Positions 1 to 6,530 are shown, numbered from the stretch's first letter. The stretch is 11,551 nt of DNA from Synechococcaceae bacterium WBB_10_009 (GCA_010030955.1 RHBP01000048.1:1-11551), one strand, 5' to 3'. Notes: generated by a model from the letters alone, not told the origin. Program-made: numbers and translations.

Positions 1-501
1 GCGGGGGTAGCTGCCGATCTGGTCGCCCACCGCCTCGGCCTCCTCCAGGCTGGTGGCGATGCCGGAGGGGCACACGGCCACGCCGATGCGCTCCATGGCC
101 TGCTTGAACAGGTCGCGGTCCTCCGCCTTCTCGATCGCCGCCAGGTCGGCGCCGATCAGCTCCACGCCGTAGCGCTCCAGGGTGCCGTCCTTGGCGAGGG
201 CCACCGCCAGGTTGAGGGCGGTCTGGCCGCCCATGGTGGGCAGCAGCGCATCGGGGCGCTCCCGGTCGATCACCTGGCGCACCACATCCGGGGTGAGCGG
301 CTCGATGTAAGTGCGATCCGCCATGTCCGGATCGGTCATGATCGAAGCGGGGTTGCTGTTCACCAGCACCACCTCAAAGCCTTCGGCCCGCAGGGCCTTG
401 CAGGCCTGGGTGCCGGAGTAATCGAATTCGCAGGCCTGACCGATCACGATCGGACCCGAACCCAGCAGCAGGATGCGACGCAGATCCGTGCGACGGGGCA
501 T
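1..501 (-). CDS. carB: Carbamoyl-phosphate synthase large subunit, N-terminal part (runs off window)
   Basis: Large subunit of carbamoyl-phosphate synthase, which makes carbamoyl phosphate from bicarbonate, ATP and glutamine-derived ammonia for arginine and pyrimidine synthesis. I translated the minus strand from ATG at 501: 167 codons stay open to the window edge, so only about the first sixth of the roughly 1,080-residue protein is present. It begins MPRRTDLRRILLLGSGPIVI, followed by GQACEFDYSGTQACKAL, the VNSNPASIMTDPDMAD segment and LPTMGGQTALNLA. These are hallmark CarB N-terminal motifs of the first ATP-grasp/pre-ATP-grasp half. The gene diverges from the DUF3318 gene, with 124 bp between the two starts. 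The start is well placed because the Met-Pro-(R/K)-R-x-D-(I/L) opening is standard for CarB. Identification is essentially certain; the rest of the gene lies outside the window. Confidence 0.97.
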   Translation of the reverse strand, partial: MPRRTDLRRILLLGSGPIVIGQACEFDYSGTQACKALRAEGFEVVLVNSNPASIMTDPDMADRTYIEPLTPDVVRQVIDRERPDALLPTMGGQTALNLAVALAKDGTLERYGVELIGADLAAIEKAEDRDLFKQAMERIGVAVCPSGIATSLEEAEAVGDQIGSYPR

Positions 502-508
502 GGGCGAG

Positions 509-528
509 GGCAGGCAGCCAAACCTGCC
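509..528. promoter_or_regulatory. Inverted repeat in the carB leader (divergent promoter region)
   Basis: GGCAGG (509-514) and CCTGCC (523-528) are perfect inverted repeats around an 8-nt loop. They lie 7 bp upstream of the carB start codon within the 124-bp carB/DUF3318 divergent spacer. On the carB transcript this hairpin would sit next to the ribosome-binding region. A role in translation control or as a protein-binding site is only inference; a 6-bp GC-rich repeat can arise by chance in this sequence. I found no convincing -35/-10 pair for either gene. Confidence 0.25.
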
Positions 529-625
529 TAGCCTCTCACGGGGCCCCTGGCGGCGTTGTTCGCCCCAGCCCTGAAGCCACCGGCCGCTCTGGCTAGTGTT
601 GGGAGCGATACAGGGTGAAGGCTTC

Positions 626-1261
626 ATGAGCGAACTCCAGCGCCTGAAGGGGCTGCTGCCTCCCGAGATGCAGAGCTGGGTGTTTGTGGAAGCCGCCGCC
701 TCGGCGGATCCGCCGTTGATCACGATCGAAGAGATCGGCCGCGACGAGGTGGAGATCCAGGTGGACCTGGAGAAGTGGGACCTGCTGGCCCTCGACCACC
801 GCAACCTGCTCTTCTGGCACGAAGTGGGCCGCGTGCAAAACGATGCGGTGCCCCGCGACGGCTGGGAGATGGCCGCCCTGGCCATCGGCCTGGGGGGCGC
901 CATCGGGGAGCTGTGGGTGCAGGACGGCCTGCTGCTGCTGATGGCCCTGGGGCTCTCCGGCTTCGCCGGCTACCGCCTCTACCTCAAGAACAACTCCGAG
1001 AAGCGCCTGCAGGACGCCATCGCCGCCGATGAGCGGGCCATCGACCTGGCCTGCCGCTTTGGCTACAGCCTGCCCAACGCCTACAAGAGCCTGGGCGGCG
1101 CCCTCAAGGAGCTGGTGGAGCAAACCCGCAAGAAGAAAAAGCGCGGCTTCTACGAAGACCGGCTGGAGGCGCTGCGCAAGAGTGCCGACAAGGCCCGCGC
1201 CGAAATGGCCCAGCAGCAGGGGTCCCGCCAATCCGTGAGCAGCGAGAACGTGTATGGCTGA
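626..1261 (+). CDS. DUF3318 domain membrane protein (cyanobacterial, unknown function)
   Basis: A 211-residue protein that I recognise as the cyanobacterial DUF3318 family, whose function is not known. Visible parts are an N-terminal soluble region (about 1-78) with the conserved-looking stretch HRNLLFWHEVGRVQND (58-73), two adjacent hydrophobic segments (about 81-96 and 99-118) and a charged cytosolic C-terminus. The C-terminus has a lysine cluster (RKKKKR, 168-173) and helical, coiled-coil-like heptads after 175. The HE pair at 65-66 lacks the second His of an HExxH zinc-protease motif, so I do not call a peptidase. ATG at 626 is preferred over the in-frame GTG at 596 because it gives the family-like MSELQRLKGLLPPEMQ opening and has a GGTGAAGG stretch just upstream. 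Its last 8 bases overlap rsfS, so the two are probably translationally coupled. Confidence 0.9.
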   Translation: MSELQRLKGLLPPEMQSWVFVEAAASADPPLITIEEIGRDEVEIQVDLEKWDLLALDHRNLLFWHEVGRVQNDAVPRDGWEMAALAIGLGGAIGELWVQDGLLLLMALGLSGFAGYRLYLKNNSEKRLQDAIAADERAIDLACRFGYSLPNAYKSLGGALKELVEQTRKKKKRGFYEDRLEALRKSADKARAEMAQQQGSRQSVSSENVYG

Positions 1262-1694
1262 GGCCCTCGACCCCGCCACAACCGCCAAGCCCAGCCCCGA
1301 CCCCAGCCGCGCCCGCCTGGCGCTCGACGACAGCAAGGCCCTGGCCCTGCTGGCCGCCGACGCCTGCGACGACCGCAAGGCCGGCGACATTGTGCTGATC
1401 CGCGTGGAGGAGATCTCCTCGATCGCCGATTGGTTTGTGATCGCCAGCGGCTTCTCCGACGTGCAGGTGCGCGCCATCGCCCGCTCCGTGGAGGACAAGC
1501 TCGAGGAGCACACCGGCCGGCTGCCCCTGCGCAAGGAGGGGCTCAAAGAGGGGCGCTGGATCCTGCTGGATTACGGCGAGGTGATCGTGCACGCCCTCAC
1601 CCCCGACGAGCGCAGCTACTACGACCTGGAATCCTTCTGGGGCCACGGTGAGACGGAGCGCTTCGTAGGGTCGGGTGATGCCCCAACGGCCTGA
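1254..1694 (+). CDS. rsfS: Ribosome silencing factor RsfS
   Basis: RsfS (Iojap/YbeB family) binds ribosomal protein uL14 on the 50S subunit and blocks joining with 30S, lowering translation when nutrients are scarce. The protein has 146 residues. Family motifs seen are KAGDIVLIRVEEIS (42-55), ADWFVIASGFSDVQVRAIA (59-77), the GxLPLRKEG segment (88-96) and WILLDYGEVIVHALTPDERSYYDLE (102-126) ending in the typical FWG. About 25 residues of Ala/Pro-rich N-terminal extension precede the domain, common in cyanobacterial copies but longer than in E. coli. The start ATG lies inside the end of the DUF3318 gene (8-bp overlap), and the next gene begins 12 bp after the stop, so this is the second cistron of a probable four-gene operon. 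Confidence 0.95.
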   Translation: MAEALDPATTAKPSPDPSRARLALDDSKALALLAADACDDRKAGDIVLIRVEEISSIADWFVIASGFSDVQVRAIARSVEDKLEEHTGRLPLRKEGLKEGRWILLDYGEVIVHALTPDERSYYDLESFWGHGETERFVGSGDAPTA

Positions 1695-1706
1695 GGCCGC
1701 AGCCCC

Positions 1707-2225
1707 ATGGCCGCCCCGGATCCCCTGCCCGAGCTGAGCGACCTGGCCTGCCCGGTGCCGCCGGAGCAGCGGCCGCTGCAGCAATACCAGGAGCTGCAGG
1801 CGTCGTGGTTTTTCGTGTGGCCCCACAACGGCGACGCCGGCCTGGCGGTGCCGCTGCTGCGCAGCTGGCTGATCGTGCTGCCGATCACGCTGCTGGTGGC
1901 CAGCGGCAGCTGGCCCCTGCGCCATGACCTGCCGCGGCTGGTGGTGGCCGGCATGGTGGCGGGGTTGGTGGTGCCGCTGTTGATGCTGGTGCGGCAGTGG
2001 CTGGGGTGGACCAACCTGCAGCGCCGGCTGATGGCCACCGCCATCGAATACGAGGAATCCGGCTGGTACGACGGCCAGGTGTGGGAAAAGCCCGTGGCCT
2101 GGCGTCAGCAGGATCTGCTGGTGGCCACCCATGAGGTGCGGCCGGTGCTGCTGCGGCTGCAGCAGGCGATGGCCATCACCGCGGCGTTGCTGCTGGTGGG
2201 GTCGAGCCTCTGTCAGGCTCTCTGA
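1707..2225 (+). CDS. CGLD27 family (DUF1230) membrane protein
   Basis: A 172-residue member of the CGLD27/DUF1230 family, conserved in cyanobacteria, algae and plants ('conserved in the green lineage and diatoms'). The plant homologue has been linked to iron-deficiency responses in plastids; the biochemical role is not established. Recognisable family features are VPPEQRPLQQYQEL (18-31), the SWFFVWP motif (33-39), YEESGWYDGQVWEKP (115-129) and QDLLVATHEVRPVLLRLQ (135-152). Hydrophobic segments at about 50-69, 77-97 and 154-171 suggest three membrane passes, so it is likely a thylakoid or plasma-membrane protein. It starts 12 bp after rsfS and ends 21 bp before the asparaginase gene, consistent with co-transcription. 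No clear Shine-Dalgarno is seen. Confidence 0.9.
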   Translation: MAAPDPLPELSDLACPVPPEQRPLQQYQELQASWFFVWPHNGDAGLAVPLLRSWLIVLPITLLVASGSWPLRHDLPRLVVAGMVAGLVVPLLMLVRQWLGWTNLQRRLMATAIEYEESGWYDGQVWEKPVAWRQQDLLVATHEVRPVLLRLQQAMAITAALLLVGSSLCQAL

Positions 2226-2246
2226 GCGAGACGGGCCACCGCCCAG

Positions 2247-3236
2247 ATGAGTTTCAGCAGCTTCGGCACGGGCGTGGGATCCAGCGGCCGCACCATGGCG
2301 CCGACCCTGGAGGTGCGGCTCACCCGCAATGGCATCACCGAATCGGTGCACCGGGTGCATGCGGTGGTGTGCGACCAGCGCGGCCGCGTGCTGATGCGGG
2401 CCGGCGATCCCCAGCAGCTGAGCTTCATCCGCTCGGCCCTCAAGCCCTTCCAGGCCCAGGTGTTCGTGAGCAGCGGCGCCGCCGACCAGGGCAACCACGA
2501 CGAGCGGGCCCTGGCGATCGCCTGCGCCTCCCACGCCGGCGACGCGACGCAGGCGCGCGAGGCGTTCAAGATTCTGTGGAAGGCGGACATCGAAACCGAG
2601 CAGCTGCAATGCCCCACCCCGGCCGGGCGCCAGAGCCCGCTGGAGCACAACTGCTCGGGCAAGCACGCCGCCTTCCTGGCCACCTGCAAGCGCATGCAGT
2701 GGCCGCTGGAGAGCTACATGCAGCCCGACCATCCCCTGCAGCAACAGGTGCTCAAGCGGGTGGGTGAACTGCTGGGCATGCCCGGGGCTGAATTGGTCAC
2801 CGCCCGCGACGATTGCGGCGTGCCCACCCTGCAGCTGCAGCTGGCGCAGATGGCCCTGCTGTTTGCCCACCTGGGGGCCAGCGAGGAGCCGGATCTGGAG
2901 CGGCTGAGCCGGGCGATGCTCACCCATCCGGAGCTGGTGGCCGGCGAAGGCCGCTTCGACACCGCCGTGATGCGCAGCGGCCACGGCCAGGTGCTCAGCA
3001 AAGGGGGCGCCGAAGGCATCCAGTGCTTGAGCCGCGTCGGCGAGGGCCTGGGCCTGGCGATCAAAGTGGAGGACGGCGCCAGCCGCGCCAAACACGCCGT
3101 GGCCCTGCAGCTGATGCGCCAGCTGGAATGGCTCACCCCCTCCACCCTGGAGGAGCTGGGGCAGCGGTTTCTCGAGCCCAACCCCGGCGTGAAACTCGAG
3201 GTAAGCGGCGAACTGCGCTTCGACAACGGCCGCTGA
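2247..3236 (+). CDS. Asparaginase, Rhizobium etli type II-like (PF06089 family)
   Basis: A 329-residue asparaginase of the thermolabile R. etli AnsA family, unrelated to the E. coli-type enzymes; it hydrolyses L-asparagine to aspartate and ammonia. The diagnostic residues are present: Ser63 and Lys66 in RSALKPFQA, Cys136 and Lys139 in HNCSGKHAA (134-142), and Cys190 in RDDCGVPT (187-194). The two Cys correspond to the zinc ligands in the characterised R. etli enzyme and the Ser/Lys pairs to its catalytic set. The C-terminal SKGGAEG loop (251-257) is also conserved. Length matches the family. Start ATG 2247 is chosen for its position close behind CGLD27; ATG 2295 (codon 17) is a possible alternative that still leaves the whole domain. 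No signal peptide, so cytosolic. It converges on the transaldolase gene with only 9 bp between the stops and no visible terminator. Confidence 0.92.
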   Translation: MSFSSFGTGVGSSGRTMAPTLEVRLTRNGITESVHRVHAVVCDQRGRVLMRAGDPQQLSFIRSALKPFQAQVFVSSGAADQGNHDERALAIACASHAGDATQAREAFKILWKADIETEQLQCPTPAGRQSPLEHNCSGKHAAFLATCKRMQWPLESYMQPDHPLQQQVLKRVGELLGMPGAELVTARDDCGVPTLQLQLAQMALLFAHLGASEEPDLERLSRAMLTHPELVAGEGRFDTAVMRSGHGQVLSKGGAEGIQCLSRVGEGLGLAIKVEDGASRAKHAVALQLMRQLEWLTPSTLEELGQRFLEPNPGVKLEVSGELRFDNGR

Positions 3237-3245
3237 GCGCCGCGC

Positions 3246-3899
3246 TCAGGCCCCCAGGGCGTCGCGCTCAAACTGATCCGCCGCCGCCTCGGTGGGCTCC
3301 ACCGCAAACAGGGCCGCGGCGATGGCCGGGCTGATGGTGAAGGTGTCGAGGCCCTCGGCCGCCAGGCGGGCCAGGTCGTCGGGGCTGCGCAGGCTGGCCA
3401 CCAGCAGCCGCAGCGGTGAGCCCACCCCCTCCACGCAACGCTGCATGCGCACCAGCTCGCCGTGGCCGTCGCGGCCCAGGTCGCCGATGCGGCCCAGGTA
3501 GGGGGCGATGTACTCCGCCCCCAGGGCCGCCGCCAGCAGCACCTGGGCCGGCTCGTAGCAGGCGGTGAAGGTGATGGCGTGGCCCTCGGCGATCAGGGCG
3601 CGGGCGGCGTCGGCGCCGGCGCGGGTGATCGGCAGCTTCACCCAGATGCGCCCAGGGGCCAGGGCGGCCAGGGCGCGGCCACAGCCCAGCAGATCCGCGC
3701 CCCAGGCCTGCAGGTGCAGCTCCTGGGCCCCCAGGGCCAGGGCTTCGCCGGTGAGCTGCTCCAGCCGCTCCAACGTGCAGGGCTGGGCCGCCCGCCGCAG
3801 CAGCGTGGGGTTGGTGGTGATGCCCCGAAACAGGCCGCTCGGCAGCCACTGCCGCCAGGCCTGCGGATCGGCGCAATCGAGCAACAGACGCAGCGTCAT
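3246..3899 (-). CDS. Transaldolase / fructose-6-phosphate aldolase-like protein (FSA/TalC subfamily)
   Basis: A 217-residue class I aldolase of the short transaldolase family. Members either transfer dihydroxyacetone between sugar phosphates (pentose phosphate pathway) or split fructose 6-phosphate. Seen in order: an early LLLDCAD strand with Asp8, GITTNPTLL (26-34), the Schiff-base lysine Lys88 in IWVKLPIT (85-92), AEYIAPYLGRI (128-138) with Tyr134 and Arg137, and LVASLRSP (166-173) with Ser169. These match the FSA catalytic lysine, tyrosine and phosphate-binding positions. Its length equals E. coli FSA (about 220) rather than TalB (about 317), so it is probably not the main cyanobacterial transaldolase. 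The frame stays open far upstream, through the tRNA region, but homology starts at MTLRLLLDCADPQ, fixing ATG 3899. Sequence alone cannot separate transaldolase from aldolase activity. Confidence 0.9.
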   Translation of the reverse strand: MTLRLLLDCADPQAWRQWLPSGLFRGITTNPTLLRRAAQPCTLERLEQLTGEALALGAQELHLQAWGADLLGCGRALAALAPGRIWVKLPITRAGADAARALIAEGHAITFTACYEPAQVLLAAALGAEYIAPYLGRIGDLGRDGHGELVRMQRCVEGVGSPLRLLVASLRSPDDLARLAAEGLDTFTISPAIAAALFAVEPTEAAADQFERDALGA

Positions 3900-3931
3900 G
3901 GGGCGGTTCCGGCCCGCCCATCCTGCTCCCG

Positions 3932-3959
3932 TTGCCGCCCGGAAAGCCCGTGGTGTAGG
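3932..3959 (+). promoter_or_regulatory. Weak candidate promoter for the initiator tRNA gene
   Basis: TTGCCG (3932-3937) and TGTAGG (3954-3959) are separated by 16 bp and end 13 bp before the tRNA. They match sigma-70 -35 (TTGACA) in five of six positions and -10 (TATAAT) in only three. This is the best pair in the 73-bp spacer between the divergent transaldolase gene and the tRNA, and is offered tentatively. Confidence 0.2.
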
Positions 3960-3972
3960 GTCGTTTGGTCGA

Positions 3973-4049
<77 letters not shown>

Positions 4050-4056
4050 CGTCCGC

Positions 4057-4091
4057 AAGCCCCGGCCTTCCTGGAAGTGCCGGGGCTTTTT
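4057..4091 (+). terminator. Rho-independent terminator after tRNA-fMet
   Basis: A perfect 10-bp stem AAGCCCCGGC (4057-4066) / GCCGGGGCTT (4079-4088) with a 12-nt loop, its 3' side running into T4087-4091. This is a strong intrinsic terminator for the tRNA. Its T-tract abuts the first possible ATG (4093) of the next gene, which constrains where that gene can be transcribed from. Confidence 0.9.
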
Positions 4092-4113
4092 GATGCCTGA
4101 CAGCCCCCCTGCC

Positions 4114-5802
4114 ATGGTCAGCCCCGCCAGCACGCCCGACGCGATCCCCGACGCGATCCCCGACGCGATCGTCGTGGGATCCGGGGCCACCGGCGGGGTG
4201 GCCGCCCTGGCCTTGGCCCAGGCGGGCCTCCGGGTGTTGGTGCTGGAGGCGGGGCCGGAGCTCACGGCGCCGCGGGCCTTCGGCAGCGAGCCGCTCAACA
4301 GCCTCAAACGCGTGGCCAGCCTCAGCGCCGGCCGCCAGGGCATCGCCGCCCAGCATCCGGGCTACTGGAAGGCCAACCCGGAGCTGTATGTCGACGAGGT
4401 CGACAACCCCTACAGCACCCCCGCCGATCGCCCCTTCCTGTGGAGCCGCGGCCGCCAGGTGGGGGGCAAAAGCCTCACCTGGGGGGGCATCACGCTGCGG
4501 CTCTCGGATTTCGAATTCGCCGCCGCCGAGCGCGACGGCCACGGCCCCAGCTGGCCGATCCGCCACGCCGACCTGGACCCCTGGTACAGCCAGCTGGAAA
4601 CGCTGCTGCAGGTGCACGGCCAGCGCGATGGCCTGCCCCAGCTGCCGGACGGCTGCTACCAGCCCCCCCTGCCCCTCACCCCCGGCGAACGCCACCTGCA
4701 GCGCTGCATCGGCCGCCACCTCGACCTGCCCCTGATCCCCTCCCGCGGCTTCCGCCTGCGGCGCCCCGCCGAGGGTCCCTGGCCCCGCTCCTGCTCCCAG
4801 GGGGGCGCCCTGGCGGCGGCCCTGGCCACGGGCCGCGTGCGGGTGCAAAGCCAGGCGGTGGTGAGCCACGTGCTGGTGGATCCGCGCAGCGGCCGCGCCC
4901 AGGGGGTGGAGTGGGTGGATGCCCGGCCGGGCCGCCACCGCGGCAGCCGCCACCTGCAGCGGGCCGCCCTGGTGGTGCTGTGCGCCTCCACGATCGAGAG
5001 CCTGCGGCTGCTGCTGCACTCCCAGCAACTCGGCCAACTCGACGAGGTGAGTGGCCTGCTGGGGCAGGGGCTGATGGACCACATCTCCGCCAGCAGCTTC
5101 TTTGCCCTGCCGCCCCAGCCGCCCGCCGGCGCCACGGAACTGTCGGGGGCCGGCAGCTGCTTCATCCCCAACACCGTGAACCTGGGGAACGGCTCCAGCC
5201 CCGATGCCCCCACCGATTTCCGGCGCGGCTACGGGCTGTGGTGCGGCGTGCAGCGCTTTGACCCGCCGGCGCCGTTGAAGCGCCAGCGGCAGGCGGCGAT
5301 CGGCTTTCTAATCGGCCATGGGGAGGTGCTCAGCCAGCCCCACAACCGGGTGAGCCTGCACCCGCAGCGCTGCGACGCCTGGGGCATCCCCATCGCCCAC
5401 ATCGATTGCCAGTGGGGGGAGAACGAGCGGCGGATGGTGGCCCACATGCAGGCGCGCATGCAGGCGGTGGTGGCCAGCGCCGGCGGCACGATCCAACCGC
5501 TGCAGGAGCTGTTTGTGCTGCCACTGCTGGAGCCGCTGGTGCGCAACAGCGCCGCCCTGGCCCCCGGCGCAGCACCGCCGGGCTACTACATCCACGAGCT
5601 GGGGGGGGCCCCGATGGGCAACAGCGAGGCCACCGGTGTGCTCAACCGCTGGAACCAGCTGTGGCGCACCCCGAACCTGCTGGTGAGCGACGGCAGCTGC
5701 TGGCCCAGCGCCGGCTGGCAGAGCCCCACGCTCACGGAAATGGCGATCACCTGGCGCGCCTGCGACCACGCCGCCCAGGCCCTCAAGCGGGGTGAGCTTT
5801 AG
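4114..5802 (+). CDS. GMC-family FAD-dependent oxidoreductase
   Basis: A 562-residue flavoprotein of the glucose-methanol-choline oxidoreductase family, which oxidises alcohols or sugars with FAD; the substrate is unknown. Seen: the Rossmann FAD-binding motif AIVVGSGATGG (18-28, GxGxxG) with the ribose-binding acidic residue in VLVLEAG (41-47), the GRQVGGKSLTWGG signature (113-125), a substrate domain, and the C-terminal GMC block with catalytic His494 in YYIHELGGAPMG and GWQSPTLTEMAITWRA (534-549). The second catalytic position, usually Asn or His in this block (NPTLT), is Ser537 here, next to Gln536. No signal peptide or membrane segment. ATG 4093 is an in-frame alternative start, but it touches the terminator T-tract; 4114 leaves room for a transcript. 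The N-terminus before the FAD motif consists of a short repeat (see 4135-4170). It ends 104 bp before its own terminator. Confidence 0.92.
   Translation: MVSPASTPDAIPDAIPDAIVVGSGATGGVAALALAQAGLRVLVLEAGPELTAPRAFGSEPLNSLKRVASLSAGRQGIAAQHPGYWKANPELYVDEVDNPYSTPADRPFLWSRGRQVGGKSLTWGGITLRLSDFEFAAAERDGHGPSWPIRHADLDPWYSQLETLLQVHGQRDGLPQLPDGCYQPPLPLTPGERHLQRCIGRHLDLPLIPSRGFRLRRPAEGPWPRSCSQGGALAAALATGRVRVQSQAVVSHVLVDPRSGRAQGVEWVDARPGRHRGSRHLQRAALVVLCASTIESLRLLLHSQQLGQLDEVSGLLGQGLMDHISASSFFALPPQPPAGATELSGAGSCFIPNTVNLGNGSSPDAPTDFRRGYGLWCGVQRFDPPAPLKRQRQAAIGFLIGHGEVLSQPHNRVSLHPQRCDAWGIPIAHIDCQWGENERRMVAHMQARMQAVVASAGGTIQPLQELFVLPLLEPLVRNSAALAPGAAPPGYYIHELGGAPMGNSEATGVLNRWNQLWRTPNLLVSDGSCWPSAGWQSPTLTEMAITWRACDHAAQALKRGEL
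4135..4170 (+). repeat. Perfect 3 x 12 bp in-frame tandem repeat
   Basis: The unit CCCGACGCGATC occurs three times without a mismatch (4135-4146, 4147-4158, 4159-4170). It encodes Pro-Asp-Ala-Ile three times at residues 8-19 of the oxidoreductase, the last copy merging into the first beta strand of the FAD fold. It looks like slippage duplication of the strand-entry codons. Confidence 0.9.
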
Positions 5803-5905
5803 CTGACCAACCGGCGGATTTGGTGTCAACCACCACAACCGGAGCCAGCGCTGGGCCGCACACTATGCGGGCGACCTTTCACGGGTCGGGCAAGGGAGAA
5901 ACACC
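5803..5905 (+). other. Structured spacer between oxidoreductase stop and terminator (possible 3' UTR or small RNA)
   Basis: This 103-bp stretch contains several self-complementary elements: the palindrome CCAGCGCTGG (5845-5854), CCGCA/TGCGG around a 5-nt loop (about 5856-5870) and CGACC/GGTCG around a 7-nt loop (5872-5888). It ends at a strong terminator. It matches none of the RNA families I could check by eye (tmRNA, RNase P RNA, SRP RNA, 6S, Yfr1). It may simply be the oxidoreductase 3' UTR; an independent small RNA is possible but unproven. Confidence 0.25.
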
Positions 5906-5934
5906 AAGCGGGGGCTCAACACTCCCGCTTTTTT
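5906..5934 (+). terminator. Rho-independent terminator
   Basis: Stem AAGCGGG (5906-5912) / CCCGCTT (5924-5930), extendable by a G-T and a G-C pair, followed by six T (5929-5934). The T-tract is only on the rightward strand, so it ends oxidoreductase (or small RNA) transcription before the leftward DUF2811 gene. Confidence 0.85.
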
Positions 5935-5970
5935 GTGTGCACGCTGCGGCGCGATTGGCGCCCGCCCCAT

Positions 5971-6171
5971 TCACTCGCCCGGCGGCAGAAACAGGCCGTT
6001 GAGGTAGTGCTGGGCCACGCAACCATCGCTGCAGCCGTTCTGGAACAGGAAGCCCGCCAGGGCGGAGGTGATCAGGCGGTATTGGTCCCAATCCGGGCGG
6101 TTGCTCAGAAAGGTGCGCATGCCGTCGAACAGGGCCTCGGGCACCTCCGCTTCGAGGCTGATGCGCGGGGA
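5971..6171 (-). CDS. DUF2811 domain small protein, start unresolved (possible frameshift)
   Basis: Reading the minus strand, the frame ending in TGA at 5973-5971 encodes ISLEAEVPEALFDGM (6162-6118), then RTFLSNRPDWDQYRLITSAL, AGFLFQNGCSDGCVAQHYL and NGLFLPPGE. I recognise the cyanobacterial DUF2811 family by the SLxAExPExL opening, the xxPDWDQ motif, the ALxxFLxQNG helix and the YLxxLF end. Function is unknown and length is about 60 residues. The problem is the start. The frame is open up to a stop at 6262-6264 but contains no ATG, GTG or TTG before the domain; the first canonical codons are GTG 6144 and ATG 6120, both inside it. Third-position GC suggests that coding continues upstream but shifts by one base around 6215-6260, into a frame with an ATG at about 6369. 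The coordinates given cover the part supported by homology and are not a proven start. Confidence 0.65.
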   Translation of the reverse strand, partial: SPRISLEAEVPEALFDGMRTFLSNRPDWDQYRLITSALAGFLFQNGCSDGCVAQHYLNGLFLPPGE

Positions 6172-6435
6172 CGGCTGGGGATCTTGATGGTCCTGCTGGT
6201 GGAGGCAGCGCTGGAGGTGATTGATCCCTGGCGTGGTCCTGATCCAGCGGCTGCTGGGTTTTCAGTTCCAGGGCGTCGTGGTCCAAGCGTGCTTCTCCGT
6301 CGCGATGGGGCCAGCAAACCCCAGCGGCGGCACCAGCGTCAACGCGGCCTGGCCAGCCCAGAATCATCCTGAAACCCCATGAGACTGCTTGGCGCCCAGG
6401 CGATCTCAGCGATGGTTTGTTGAGGCCTAGCGGGC

Positions 6436-6463
6436 CGAATAGCAGCGGCGTGGGGCCTGTCAA
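6436..6463 (-). promoter_or_regulatory. Candidate sigma-70 promoter directed at the DUF2811 gene
   Basis: On the minus strand a perfect -35 box TTGACA (6463-6458) is followed after 16 bp by TATTCG (6441-6436), which keeps the first three bases of TATAAT. Transcription would begin near 6429 and run left into the DUF2811 region, giving a long leader if translation starts at the domain. The long leader is one more reason to suspect an upstream start in another frame. Confidence 0.35.
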
Positions 6464-6530
6464 GTTCAAATCGAACGGGACCGTCCTATCCCCAGAATCG
6501 CCGTGATCGGGACCCAGCACGCCAGGCGCC

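Noticed and set aside
685..700. Zinc-protease motif in the DUF3318 protein (HE at residues 65-66, about 818-823)
   Set aside because: The second His of HExxH is missing and there is no downstream ligand candidate.
2513..2522. HIP1-type palindrome GGCGATCGCC
   Set aside because: I found a single copy, inside the asparaginase coding region; not informative on its own.
1104..3095. 663-codon open frame on the minus strand
   Set aside because: It lies antisense to rsfS, CGLD27 and asparaginase, which all have clear family motifs; its His/Gln/Ala/Gly-rich translation is typical of the open antisense frame in high-GC coding DNA.
6465..6477. GTTCAAATCGAAC, resembling a tRNA T-arm or attachment-site copy of the tRNA-fMet 3' end
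   Set aside because: It shares only the 9-base T-loop consensus GTTCAAATC with the tRNA; the acceptor and T-stem bases do not match and no integrase is present.
5879..6520. 213-codon open frame on the minus strand overlapping DUF2811
   Set aside because: Most of it is out of frame with the conserved DUF2811 domain and loses third-position GC bias there; only the part upstream of about 6250 may be coding, as the shifted 5' end discussed in the findings.
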